A stretch of 13,776 bases of DNA from Chloroflexota bacterium (GTDB lineage: Bacteria > Chloroflexota > Dehalococcoidia > GIF9 > UBA5629). Each line of letters starts with the position of its first letter. Within the stretch, counting starts at the first letter, position 1. The notes under the pieces were generated by a model. The model was not told the DNA's origin and ran no database searches. It saw only the letters and a list, made by a program, of their open reading frames with translations. The stretch spans positions 1 to 13,776 of the forward strand of contig VGOF01000019.1 in the NCBI GenBank assembly GCA_016875975.1, in the 5' to 3' direction. A program made the translations under genes and the position numbers. Below, piece by piece: positions 1-5,901 of this stretch.

Positions 1-128
1 GTGCCAAGTTTTTCGGGGCTTGGTCCTTGATTTGTTGGCGCTAGAGTTCGTGGCACAGAGCAGGCTGAGGCGAGCACCAGGGTTAGCAGGAGTGCCACAA
101 AGGCAAAGATTGTGCGCTGCTTTTTCAT
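1..128 (-). CDS. N-terminus of a predicted lipoprotein (truncated by window edge)
   Basis: Reading the minus strand from the ATG at 128-126 gives 42 open codons that run off the window start. The product begins MKKQRTIFAFVALLLTLVLA, followed by SACSVP. This is a short basic N-region, a hydrophobic core of about 15 residues, and a small-residue stretch ending at Cys23. This is the layout of a type II (lipoprotein) signal peptide, although the -3 residue is Ala rather than the favoured Leu. The sequence after Cys23 is rich in Pro, Thr and Ser, as in a linker. The function of the mature domain cannot be seen. It lies downstream of, and co-directional with, the ABC transporter unit at 308-2195, but 179 bases separate them and it has its own promoter candidate, so it may be an independent gene. 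No strong ribosome binding site precedes the ATG. Membrane attachment is inferred. Confidence 0.75.
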   Translation of the reverse strand, partial: MKKQRTIFAFVALLLTLVLASACSVPRTLAPTNQGPSPEKLG

Positions 129-153
129 GTGGTTTTTACCAGTAGCTTCAACA

Positions 154-162
154 ATTATAGCA
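154..162 (-). promoter_or_regulatory. Extended -10 promoter of the lipoprotein gene
   Basis: On the minus strand the bases read TGCTATAAT, a perfect TATAAT hexamer with the upstream TG of an extended -10 element. It lies about 26 bases before the lipoprotein ATG at 128, giving a short leader. No good -35 hexamer is at the usual distance, which is tolerated by extended -10 promoters and fits activator dependence (see the direct repeat at 190-208). Confidence 0.55.
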
Positions 163-189
163 CTGTAATGTTGCCGCAGTTTCATCGTT

Positions 190-208
190 GTGTAAAGCGG
201 GTGTAAAG
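190..208 (-). promoter_or_regulatory. Direct repeat with 11-bp period upstream of the lipoprotein promoter
   Basis: On the minus strand CTTTACAC occurs twice, separated by CCG, giving an exact 8-bp direct repeat with an 11-bp period. If transcription starts near 147, the pair lies at roughly -43 to -61, just upstream of where a -35 element would be. Tandem half-sites one helical turn apart are typical of OmpR/PhoB-type response regulators. That is an inference from spacing only; no regulator gene is in the window. Confidence 0.35.
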
Positions 209-240
209 TCAAGAGTTTGGGCTGATACGGGTGGCAAGCA

Positions 241-282
241 GAGATTGCCGCGTCCCGATTGCATCGGGACTCGCAATGACAG
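241..282. repeat. Dispersed hairpin repeat, copy A (GTCATTGCGAG type)
   Basis: This 42-base element matches positions 3555-3596 at 38 of 42 positions. Its core GTCCCGATTGCATCGGGAC (252-270) is a perfect 8-bp stem with a TGC loop, and the outer ATTGC (244-248) and GCAAT (273-277) can extend the hairpin. Read on the minus strand it begins CTGTCATTGCGAG and ends GCAATCTC, the ends of a repeat family that I recall from many uncultured and anaerobic bacterial genomes. It lies in the spacer between the FtsX-type permease stop and the lipoprotein promoter. It could act as a processing or termination hairpin, or be a non-autonomous dispersed element. Confidence 0.7.
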
Positions 283-307
283 GGAAGAAGATCGCGATGC
301 GGAGAAT

Positions 308-1516
308 CTAGCCCCAGATGGCTTCGAGGATGCGGGTGCGCATGGTGCGGTACACGGGGATATAGGCGGCGATGAGTGCTACGATAAGCAGTGTTACTGA
401 CATGCGTGCGGTGACGGTGAACTTGGTGGTGAGGTAGGCAGCGCCGAAGGGGAAGGTAAAAGGATGGCGCATTTCTAATGGTATGATAACGTATTTGAAC
501 ACTATTATGGCCAGGGCAAGCCCTGTCAACGCGTAGAACAGGGCACGGATGAGGTACGAAAGGGTGATGGATTGCGGCTTGATGCCGATGGCACGCTGAA
601 TGCCAATTTGCCGTTTGCGGTTGACTACGTCTACGTAAGTCACGATGAAGACGGTGATGCCGGCGACCAGGAAGTTGACCATACTCAGTATTTGATTGAT
701 GAGGAAGAAACTGTCGGTCATGCTTTTCATCAGGCCGGCGGTCTCCTCCCAGGTCTTGAATTCGAGGTTGCCTCTCAGGTTGTCAATTCTGTCAATAACT
801 GGTTGTGGGTTAGTGTCCGGCTCGAGCTTTATGCGAATGCTGCTAGCACGGTTACGCGATGCAGGTATTATGGATTGGAATTCCAGGTCGGTGATGAAGG
901 CCTGCAGGTCGGTTTGGATGAAGCGGACCTGGAATATGCCTTTGACGGTGTATTGTTTTTCCGGGCCGTTAGCGTAGGATACCACTACCTTGTCGCCAGC
1001 GTGGACATGCTGCAGTGAACTGCTATATAGCTCCAGCCCCTTGATATCAGCGCCTGCGACCTGGACACCTAGCAATATCTCGTTGCGATCGCGGGGGGAG
1101 AGGTAAGTGCCTTCTATGATGTTCTGGGATATTTCGAAGACCTCCTCGTCACGTTTGGGGTCAATACCGACGATAGTACAGGTGGTTTGCTTGCCTTCGA
1201 AGGTGATCTTGGCGTTGATAGTATTACGGGCAGTCACGGCGGCAACTCCGTCCATGGACTCGATAGCTTTCATCAGGCTGTCTACGTTGGTGATAAATTG
1301 GTCTTCGCCTTCAGGTTCGACGATGATATCTGCCGAGTAGGTCTTAATTAGTATGCGGTTGGAGCTGTCTATGGCTCCGTTGATGAGTCCGGGCACGAAA
1401 AGGAGGTTCATGGCTACCAACATTAGCATGAAGATGGTCATCAGAGTGATGCCGAGGTTTCCCCTGGTTATAGCCTTGAACGCCAGGAAGGCGGCTACTT
1501 TGAGCGACTTAAACAT
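308..1516 (-). CDS. FtsX/MacB-type ABC transporter permease
   Basis: A 402-residue membrane protein with the FtsX/MacB layout. One transmembrane segment lies at about residues 22-43, followed by a large extracytoplasmic domain (about 50-265, MacB periplasmic-core type), then three transmembrane segments at about 270-296, 320-347 and 371-390. The cytoplasmic stretch RKRQIGIQRAIGIKP (300-314) matches the conserved coupling region that contacts the ATPase. The start overlaps the last 8 bases of the ATPase gene (1509-2195), so the two are translationally coupled and form one transporter. Such complexes usually act as mechanotransducers on substrates or partners outside the membrane (lipoprotein release, peptide or macrolide efflux, cell-wall hydrolase control) rather than as classical channels. 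The substrate cannot be told from the sequence. The lipoprotein encoded at 1-128 is a possible partner. Confidence 0.9.
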   Translation of the reverse strand: MFKSLKVAAFLAFKAITRGNLGITLMTIFMLMLVAMNLLFVPGLINGAIDSSNRILIKTYSADIIVEPEGEDQFITNVDSLMKAIESMDGVAAVTARNTINAKITFEGKQTTCTIVGIDPKRDEEVFEISQNIIEGTYLSPRDRNEILLGVQVAGADIKGLELYSSSLQHVHAGDKVVVSYANGPEKQYTVKGIFQVRFIQTDLQAFITDLEFQSIIPASRNRASSIRIKLEPDTNPQPVIDRIDNLRGNLEFKTWEETAGLMKSMTDSFFLINQILSMVNFLVAGITVFIVTYVDVVNRKRQIGIQRAIGIKPQSITLSYLIRALFYALTGLALAIIVFKYVIIPLEMRHPFTFPFGAAYLTTKFTVTARMSVTLLIVALIAAYIPVYRTMRTRILEAIWG

Positions 1517-2195
1517 TGGGATTGCTCACCCTATCCACAATTTTGCCGTCGCTCATGATGAGCACATTGCGGGCGTATTTTTTGTCGTCAGGGTCGTGAG
1601 AGACAAAAAGAACAGTGACTTTGACATCGCGGTTCAGGCTGACGAGCGTCTCCATAACACGCTTACTGGATATAGTGTCCAGGTTGGCGCAGGGTTCATC
1701 GGCGAAGATGACCCGTGGACTGTTGATTAGAGCACGGGCAATGGCTACTCTCTGTTGCTCACCACCTGATAGCTCGCGTGGATAATGGTGTATTCGTTGC
1801 CCCAGGCCTACCAGGTCGAGCAGTTCTTTGCCCTTCCTCTTGTAGTCTGTATCTTTCCCTCCCAACATCATACCGGGGAGGTAGACATTCTCATGCGCTG
1901 TAAGCTCAGCAAGCAGGGCATATTCTTGAAAAACGTAGCCGAGGTGTTGGAGACGCAAGGTAGCCCTAGCAGTCTCGGCGAGCTTGGTGACTTCCTGGCC
2001 ATCGAGGTAAATTTCCCCCGAAGTGGGCTGGTCCAGGAGACCTAATTGACGGAGGAGTGTGGACTTGCCTGAGCCACTCTTGCCCATGATGCAGGCCATA
2101 TCGCCCGTGTCTATGGTGAAGGACACGTCGTCGAGAGCTTTGACAGGCACGTCGCCCATGATGTAGACCTTGCTCAGATTGCGAATGTCAAACAT
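1509..2195 (-). CDS. ABC transporter ATP-binding protein, LolD/MacB type
   Basis: A 228-residue ATPase that energises the permease encoded directly downstream. Visible motifs: Walker A GKSGSGKST (38-46), Q-loop Gln90, signature LSGGEQQR (142-149), Walker B with catalytic Glu VIFADEP (162-168), D-loop NLD (171-173) and switch His200 (VSHD). The length and N-terminal pattern match the LolD/FtsE/MacB-ATPase class. After the catalytic Glu the sequence reads DEPCANLD where most relatives have DEPTGNLD; Cys169 is unusual but not expected to abolish activity. The ATG follows the stop of the coiled-coil gene by 7 bases and its end overlaps the permease start, so all belong to one transcript. All catalytic residues are intact. 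Confidence 0.95.
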   Translation of the reverse strand: MFDIRNLSKVYIMGDVPVKALDDVSFTIDTGDMACIMGKSGSGKSTLLRQLGLLDQPTSGEIYLDGQEVTKLAETARATLRLQHLGYVFQEYALLAELTAHENVYLPGMMLGGKDTDYKRKGKELLDLVGLGQRIHHYPRELSGGEQQRVAIARALINSPRVIFADEPCANLDTISSKRVMETLVSLNRDVKVTVLFVSHDPDDKKYARNVLIMSDGKIVDRVSNPNV

Positions 2196-2202
2196 GTTGA
2201 GG

Positions 2203-2796
2203 TTAGGCTGTTTTAAGGATTTGTTCTTTATGTTCTTCCAGGGCTTTTTGATATTGGGAATCTAGTTGGCTGCTTACCCGTTGCCATTCTTCCTGGAACT
2301 GTTGTTGCAGTCCTGCTTCTAATGCGGCGGCGTTCTTCATCTGTTGCTGTAGGGCGGGGGTAGCGCGTCTCACCTTATCTTCGAAGCTCTGCTTAAACTG
2401 CGTGAAGGTCTGCTGGCGAGCCTGTTCATAGTAGTTGAACAGGTTCTCGATGCGCTCAAAAACGGCATCGAGCTGGTTCTTGTTCTCCTTCAACAGCTTT
2501 AATCCGGACATGGCCTTCTTAGCCACCTGTTTGTCTCTATCGTGATGTGGCAAGTTGATATTCCGCAGGAAAGTTTCCTGTGCTCCTTCGACGATGTATT
2601 TCCTGGCTCCAGTGCCCTTGTGCTTTGTTAGTTCGGAGTTTAATTCGTTATTGGGATGTTCCAGCTCCAGGTACTTGGCGGCGAGCTTATTGCCGATTGG
2701 CAAATATTCTAGTCGCCTAAGCTCGTCCTCGGTGAGCTTTCCCAGCTTTTCAGTCTTCTCCAGAGCCTTTTCCCAGGCGCTTTTCATTTCGCTCAC
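2203..2796 (-). CDS. Coiled-coil hypothetical protein
   Basis: A 197-residue, highly charged, Gln/Glu/Lys-rich protein with no signal peptide and no membrane segment, so probably cytoplasmic. I do not recognise the family. Heptad-like helical stretches occupy roughly residues 95-195; the C-terminal third is rich in Gln and Glu, as in long coiled coils. The start is a GTG: the four bases GTGA hold both this start and the TGA stop of the acetyltransferase gene. AGGAGG lies 6 bases upstream, inside the acetyltransferase coding sequence. An in-frame ATG three codons later is an alternative. Being wedged between an acetyltransferase and an ABC ATPase, with overlaps on one side and 7 bases on the other, it is likely co-translated with them. 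A role as adaptor or acetylation target is speculation. Confidence 0.8.
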   Translation of the reverse strand: MSEMKSAWEKALEKTEKLGKLTEDELRRLEYLPIGNKLAAKYLELEHPNNELNSELTKHKGTGARKYIVEGAQETFLRNINLPHHDRDKQVAKKAMSGLKLLKENKNQLDAVFERIENLFNYYEQARQQTFTQFKQSFEDKVRRATPALQQQMKNAAALEAGLQQQFQEEWQRVSSQLDSQYQKALEEHKEQILKTA

Positions 2797-3491
2797 GGTC
2801 TTCCTCCTTGGGGCATTGCAGCAGTAGTACCAGGCATCGCTGTATAAAGGTCAGTCCATCTTTTGCGGTGGGCTTCCTTTAGTTTTTCGAAGTATGATTT
2901 GAAGGTATCAGAGGTCAGGGTATCTGTAGTCATGATAAGGGCATCTTCGCCGTTATCAGTGTAGTAGCGACGACGCAGCCCCACATGCTTAAAGGCGTAT
3001 TTCTGGTAAAGCTCCTGGGCTGGCTTGTTAGAGGCACGCACTTCCAGTGTAATCACGTTGGCCTTCAGTTCAAGTGCTGTCTCTATGACCGCAATGAGTA
3101 GCCATTCGCCGATTCCCTGTCGGCGGTAAACCTCCCTGGTGGCGATGGTGGTGATATGTGCTTCGTCCACCATAATCCAGAAGCCGGCCATACCAATGAT
3201 GTATTCGCTGTTGGGCCGTGGTTGTTCTGGGCCAAAGAAACGGTCGTGGTCGAAGAGGTGCTTGACGTAGGAAAGGGCTTGCTGAAGGCCACTGTTATTG
3301 TTGTTTTTCATGAGTGCAGGCTGGGGTTCTGCTTGCTTGACGGCGACGATGTAACGAGCCAGTCGGTTGCGCAGCTCGTGCTTGATGCCGCTGTAGGTCG
3401 GCCGTGGCCATTGGGTAGGGTAAGCCTCGTGGTCAAGCTGCAGGACCTGGGGTATGTCTTTGTCCTCCATGCGGCGGATGAGATAGGCCAT
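2793..3491 (-). CDS. GNAT-family N-acetyltransferase, RimI-like
   Basis: A 232-residue protein with a GNAT acetyltransferase core. The acetyl-CoA pyrophosphate-binding loop RRQGIG is at 123-128, LEVRASN at 149-155, the ALYxKxxF-like segment at 158-167, and YYTDNGEDALIM at 176-187. The last two resemble RimI-type protein N-terminal acetyltransferases (LEVRxSN and YYxDxxEDAxxM). It differs from standalone RimI, which is about 150 residues, by a roughly 40-residue insertion before the core (52-95, Asn/Gln-rich) and a basic C-terminal helix of about 45 residues. AAAGGA lies 8 bases before the ATG. It is the first gene of the four-gene minus-strand unit and overlaps the coiled-coil gene by 4 bases. 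The substrate is unknown; it could modify its own neighbours, ribosomal protein, or a small molecule. Confidence 0.85.
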   Translation of the reverse strand: MAYLIRRMEDKDIPQVLQLDHEAYPTQWPRPTYSGIKHELRNRLARYIVAVKQAEPQPALMKNNNNSGLQQALSYVKHLFDHDRFFGPEQPRPNSEYIIGMAGFWIMVDEAHITTIATREVYRRQGIGEWLLIAVIETALELKANVITLEVRASNKPAQELYQKYAFKHVGLRRRYYTDNGEDALIMTTDTLTSDTFKSYFEKLKEAHRKRWTDLYTAMPGTTAAMPQGGRP

Positions 3492-3554
3492 CTGAGATTC
3501 CTTTGGTTTGTGGGCTGAATTTTAACATATTTCGGCGATGACATCTGCCAAGGG

Positions 3555-3596
3555 GAGATCGCCACGTCCCGATTGCATCGGGGCTCGCGATGACAG
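3555..3596. repeat. Dispersed hairpin repeat, copy B
   Basis: This is the second copy of the 42-base element at 241-282, with 4 substitutions. It keeps the inner CCCGAT/ATCGGG stem with a TGC loop. It lies in the spacer upstream of the acetyltransferase gene and downstream of nothing on the plus strand, so a terminator role is not required by its position. Confidence 0.65.
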
Positions 3597-3666
3597 AAAA
3601 TGGGGTTGCATCGGGGCTCGTGCTACCAGAAAATGGGATGCATCGGGGCTCGTGCTACATGATGGG
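3575..3666. repeat. Short tandem array, about 33-bp unit, three copies
   Basis: GCATCGGGGCTCG starts at 3575, 3608 and 3640 (periods 33 and 32). Each copy continues with GYGMTRMCAG-like bases and then a related ATGGG tail (AAAATGGG in the first two, GATGGG in the third). The first unit overlaps the right half of dispersed repeat copy B. The array therefore seems to have grown by repeated duplication of half of that element. Confidence 0.6.
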
Positions 3667-3673
3667 TAAGGGA

Positions 3674-3703
3674 GAGATTGCCGCGCTTCGCTCGCAAAGA
3701 CGG
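3674..3703. repeat. Dispersed hairpin repeat, variant copy C
   Basis: GAGATTGCCGCGCTTCGCTC followed by GCAAAGACGG. It shares GAGATTGCCGCG with copy A, but the inner hairpin is replaced by the shorter GCGCTTCGC. This matches the common form of the GTCATTGCGAG repeat family as I know it (GCGAGCGAAGCGCGGCAATCTC on the minus strand). It lies 80 bases upstream of the thiamine-binding-family gene. Confidence 0.55.
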
Positions 3704-3741
3704 AAAGCAGTTGGGGGCTATCATTAGGCGTTTGGCTTGGT

Positions 3742-3778
3742 TATACTATAGGAGTGGAAATACAGAGTGAGAGGTGAT
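3742..3778 (+). promoter_or_regulatory. Possible -10 element and ribosome binding site for the thiamine-binding-family gene and pyrD
   Basis: TATACT at 3742-3747 is a good -10 candidate about 35 bases before the ATG at 3783, but no convincing -35 hexamer is found 16-18 bases upstream. GAGGTGAT at 3771-3778 is a clear Shine-Dalgarno sequence that fixes the ATG at 3783 as the start. Confidence 0.4.
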
Positions 3779-3782
3779 GTGA

Positions 3783-4106
3783 ATGAAAGGGAAGGTTATT
3801 GCTGAGTTATCAGTAGTTCCGGTGGGTACCGGTGATGCCGGCCTTAGCCGCTATGTTGCTGCTTGCCTCGATGTTCTGACACGGCGTAAAGACGTTTCTT
3901 ATCAACTGACCCCGATGGGGACAGTGCTGGAAGGGTCGCTTGACATAATTCTTGATGTGGTGAGAAAGATGCATGAAGCGCCATTTGGCATGGGGGTTCA
4001 GCGGGTGGTGACAACCATTAAGATAGACGAAAGAAGAGATAAGCTAGCGAACATGGTGGGCAAGGTAGAATCGGTGCGCAAGCTGCGCCCTGCGGTGAAG
4101 ATTTAG
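3783..4106 (+). CDS. MTH1187/YkoF-family thiamine-binding protein
   Basis: A 107-residue protein of the MTH1187 (Thiamine_BP) family: a ferredoxin-like fold of about 100 residues that assembles into oligomers. Visible features: the N-terminal strand VIAELSVVPVGTGDAGLSRY (5-24), the strand/turn YQLTPMGTVLEG (40-51), the helix DIILDVVRKMHE (54-65) and the following VQRVVTTIKIDER. This order and spacing are typical of the family. Relatives bind thiamine or related small ligands in the cytoplasm, but a physiological role is poorly defined for most. The ATG follows a good ribosome binding site. It is followed after 2 bases by pyrD, so the pair is co-transcribed; this does not by itself show a pyrimidine role. 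No TPP riboswitch was recognised upstream. Confidence 0.85.
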   Translation: MKGKVIAELSVVPVGTGDAGLSRYVAACLDVLTRRKDVSYQLTPMGTVLEGSLDIILDVVRKMHEAPFGMGVQRVVTTIKIDERRDKLANMVGKVESVRKLRPAVKI

Positions 4107-4108
4107 AA

Positions 4109-5035
4109 ATGCTAGACCTCAACGTGCAACTGGCCCCCAGAAATCCACGGGGCTTGCGGTTGTCCAACCCGGTGATGACAGCATCGGGCACTTTTGGTTA
4201 TGGCACTGAATACGAAGGTCTGGTGGATATTCAGAAACTGGGGGGGATTGTCTGCAAGGGGACGACACTCAAGCCCAGAGAGGGCAATCCTCAGCCACGC
4301 CTTTTTGAAACAGCTTCTGGACTACTTAACTCGGTAGGTTTGCAGAATATCGGTGTTGAAGCTGTGGTGAAAGAAAAGGCTCCACTCTGGGCTAAGTGGC
4401 AGGTGCCGGTCATTGTCAATATTGCTGGTGAAACCAAAGATGAGTATGCCCAAGTGGCTGCCAGGCTGGAAGGGGTGGCAGGAATCAGTGGCATCGAGGT
4501 GAATGTAAGTTGTCCTAACGTGGCTTGCGGCGGAATGGAGTTTGGCACAGACCCTAAGGCAGCAGCCGAGGTTACGGCGGCGGTGAAAGAGGCTACGCAT
4601 TTGCCAGTTGTTGTGAAACTCAGTCCTAACGTGACTGATATTGGCGTGATAGCTAAGGCAGTGGCTGATGCTGGGGCTGATGCATTGTGTTTGATTAATA
4701 CGGTTCGGGGGATGGCGGTGGATATAGATAATTGCCAACCTGCCCTGGGCAATATCATGGGTGGGTTGTCAGGGCCAGCTATCAAGCCAGTTGCGCTTTA
4801 CGTGGTTTACAAGGTAGCAGGGGTGGTGGATATCCCTATTATTGGATGTGGCGGCATAATGTGTGGGGGGGATGCGGTGGAGTTTCTCATGGCTGGTGCT
4901 AGTGCAGTGCAGGTGGGCACAGCCAATCTAACGGACCCGCAGGCTGCGCTGAAGGTACTGCATGGCATCGAGCAGTTCCTGGAAGAGGGAAGCTGTAGCA
5001 GCCTTAAAGAGATTATCGGTGCAGCCAGAAGTTAG
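4109..5035 (+). CDS. pyrD: Dihydroorotate dehydrogenase, class 1B catalytic subunit
   Basis: Oxidises dihydroorotate to orotate in de novo pyrimidine synthesis; a cytosolic FMN enzyme. The 308 residues match class 1B length. Motifs: PVMTASGTFGYG (21-32), GTTLKPREGNPQPR (51-64) at the FMN/substrate site, NSVGLQN (74-80), NVSCPNV (132-138) with the catalytic-base Cys135 diagnostic of class 1 (class 2 has Ser), and the phosphate-binding loops GCGGI (about 246-250) and VQVGTANL near the C-terminus. Class 1B enzymes normally pass electrons to NAD through PyrK, an iron-sulfur flavoprotein; no pyrK is in the window. The start is 2 bases after the upstream stop. The 3' end faces the cobalamin-binding subunit gene with only 9 bases between them. 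Confidence 0.95.
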   Translation: MLDLNVQLAPRNPRGLRLSNPVMTASGTFGYGTEYEGLVDIQKLGGIVCKGTTLKPREGNPQPRLFETASGLLNSVGLQNIGVEAVVKEKAPLWAKWQVPVIVNIAGETKDEYAQVAARLEGVAGISGIEVNVSCPNVACGGMEFGTDPKAAAEVTAAVKEATHLPVVVKLSPNVTDIGVIAKAVADAGADALCLINTVRGMAVDIDNCQPALGNIMGGLSGPAIKPVALYVVYKVAGVVDIPIIGCGGIMCGGDAVEFLMAGASAVQVGTANLTDPQAALKVLHGIEQFLEEGSCSSLKEIIGAARS

Positions 5036-5047
5036 GCGCTGGGCCTA
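5033..5047. other. Small inverted repeat made of the two convergent stop codons
   Basis: TAGGC (5033-5037) and GCCTA (5043-5047) form a 5-bp stem with a GCTGG loop. TAG is the pyrD stop, and CTA is the complement of the TAG stop of the minus-strand cobalamin-binding subunit gene. There is no T-tract, so it is at best a weak bidirectional terminator. Confidence 0.25.
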
Positions 5048-5449
5048 GTTGTTGCTGGTTTCCTTTCTGATGAACTCGGCGATGTTCTTCGTTGGTGTGC
5101 CTGGGCCAAAGACAGCCTTGACGCCGAGTTTTTTCAGTGCAGGTATATCTTCATCGGGTATGATGCCTCCGGCTACCACCAGCACCTCGGCCAGGCCCTT
5201 CTTTTTTAATCCGTCCACGATGGGTGGGAATAGCTCCATGTGGGCTCCGGAGAGGATGCTCAGCCCGACGACGTTCACATCTTCCTGGACTGCTGCTTCC
5301 ACAATCATCTCTGGTGTCTGGCGGATTCCAGTATAAATGACCTCCATGCCGGCATCGCGCAAAGCCCTGGCGACAACCTTGGCTCCTCGGTCATGGCCGT
5401 CAAGGCCTGGTTTTGCCACAAGTACTCTAATTGTCTGTTCTTTTGCCAT
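5045..5449 (-). CDS. mcmA2: Methylmalonyl-CoA mutase, cobalamin-binding (small) subunit
   Basis: A 134-residue stand-alone B12-binding domain that holds adenosylcobalamin for the mutase subunit encoded two genes upstream. The DxHxxG motif is DGHDRG (Asp17, His19, Gly22), His19 being the lower axial cobalt ligand. GLSILSGAH (about 58-66) is the SxL motif and VAGGIIP (about 92-98) the GG motif that holds the nucleotide tail. This matches the C-terminal domain of fused methylmalonyl-CoA mutases; in this organism it is a separate chain, as in archaea and various anaerobes. AAGGAG lies 8 bases before the ATG. It is the last gene of the mutase-epimerase-B12 unit, 37 bases after the epimerase stop. 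The gene symbol follows the split-subunit convention. Confidence 0.93.
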   Translation of the reverse strand: MAKEQTIRVLVAKPGLDGHDRGAKVVARALRDAGMEVIYTGIRQTPEMIVEAAVQEDVNVVGLSILSGAHMELFPPIVDGLKKKGLAEVLVVAGGIIPDEDIPALKKLGVKAVFGPGTPTKNIAEFIRKETSNN

Positions 5450-5486
5450 GGACTTACTCCTTGCCTAATTACGATACTGGTATCTG

Positions 5487-5888
5487 CTACACCTTTTGCG
5501 CTAGCTCGAAGAGCACGCCCTTGGTTGATTTGGGGTGTATGAAGCCCACCTTGCCGGCAAGGCCAGGTCGGCCTTGCTTGTCTATCAGGCTGGCGCCCTT
5601 TTCGCCCAGCTTGGATAGCTCTTTATCCACGTCCTCCACTTCCAGGCAGATATGGTGGATGCCTTCCCCCTTGTTTTCCAGGAACTTGGCCACGCCGCTC
5701 TGCGGGTCGATTGGTTCTAAAAGCTCGATTTCTCCGCCTTCCTTCATAGGCAGAAGGGCTGCCTTAACGCCCTGATGGGGTATGGTTTCAATTTTGGTTG
5801 GCTTGACGCCGAAGAGGTCGTCGTAGAGTTTTAGAGCCTCGTCCAAATTCTTGACTACTATGGCGATATGGTCAACTTTCTTAATCAT
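5487..5888 (-). CDS. mce: Methylmalonyl-CoA epimerase
   Basis: Interconverts (R)- and (S)-methylmalonyl-CoA so the mutase can use it; a VOC-fold metalloenzyme. The ATG at 5888 gives 133 residues, the family's usual size, and has AGGAGG close upstream. A longer open frame extends to 5975 but that part is antisense-free mutase coding sequence and is not epimerase-like. Motifs: VDHIAIVV with metal ligand His7, an acidic segment GEIELLEP (52-59), GEGIHHICLEV with His78/His79, and GVLFELAQ with Glu128. The His78 to Glu128 spacing of 50 equals that of the Propionibacterium enzyme. It lies 13 bases after the mutase stop and is probably translated from the same message. Confidence 0.95.
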   Translation of the reverse strand: MIKKVDHIAIVVKNLDEALKLYDDLFGVKPTKIETIPHQGVKAALLPMKEGGEIELLEPIDPQSGVAKFLENKGEGIHHICLEVEDVDKELSKLGEKGASLIDKQGRPGLAGKVGFIHPKSTKGVLFELAQKV

Positions 5889-5901
5889 GTGTTCCTCCTC
5901 A

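Noticed and set aside
572..1018. 148-codon open frame on the plus strand
   Set aside because: It is antisense to the FtsX/MacB-type permease, which has clear domain structure. No ribosome binding site or recognisable protein features were seen.
3575..3703. Short repeats resembling a CRISPR array
   Set aside because: Units of 32-33 bases abut with no unique spacers, only three copies exist, and no cas genes are present. It is a tandem repeat derived from a dispersed hairpin element.
4291..4785. Open frames antisense to pyrD (164 and 138 codons)
   Set aside because: They lie wholly inside pyrD, whose motifs are intact, and have no recognisable features.
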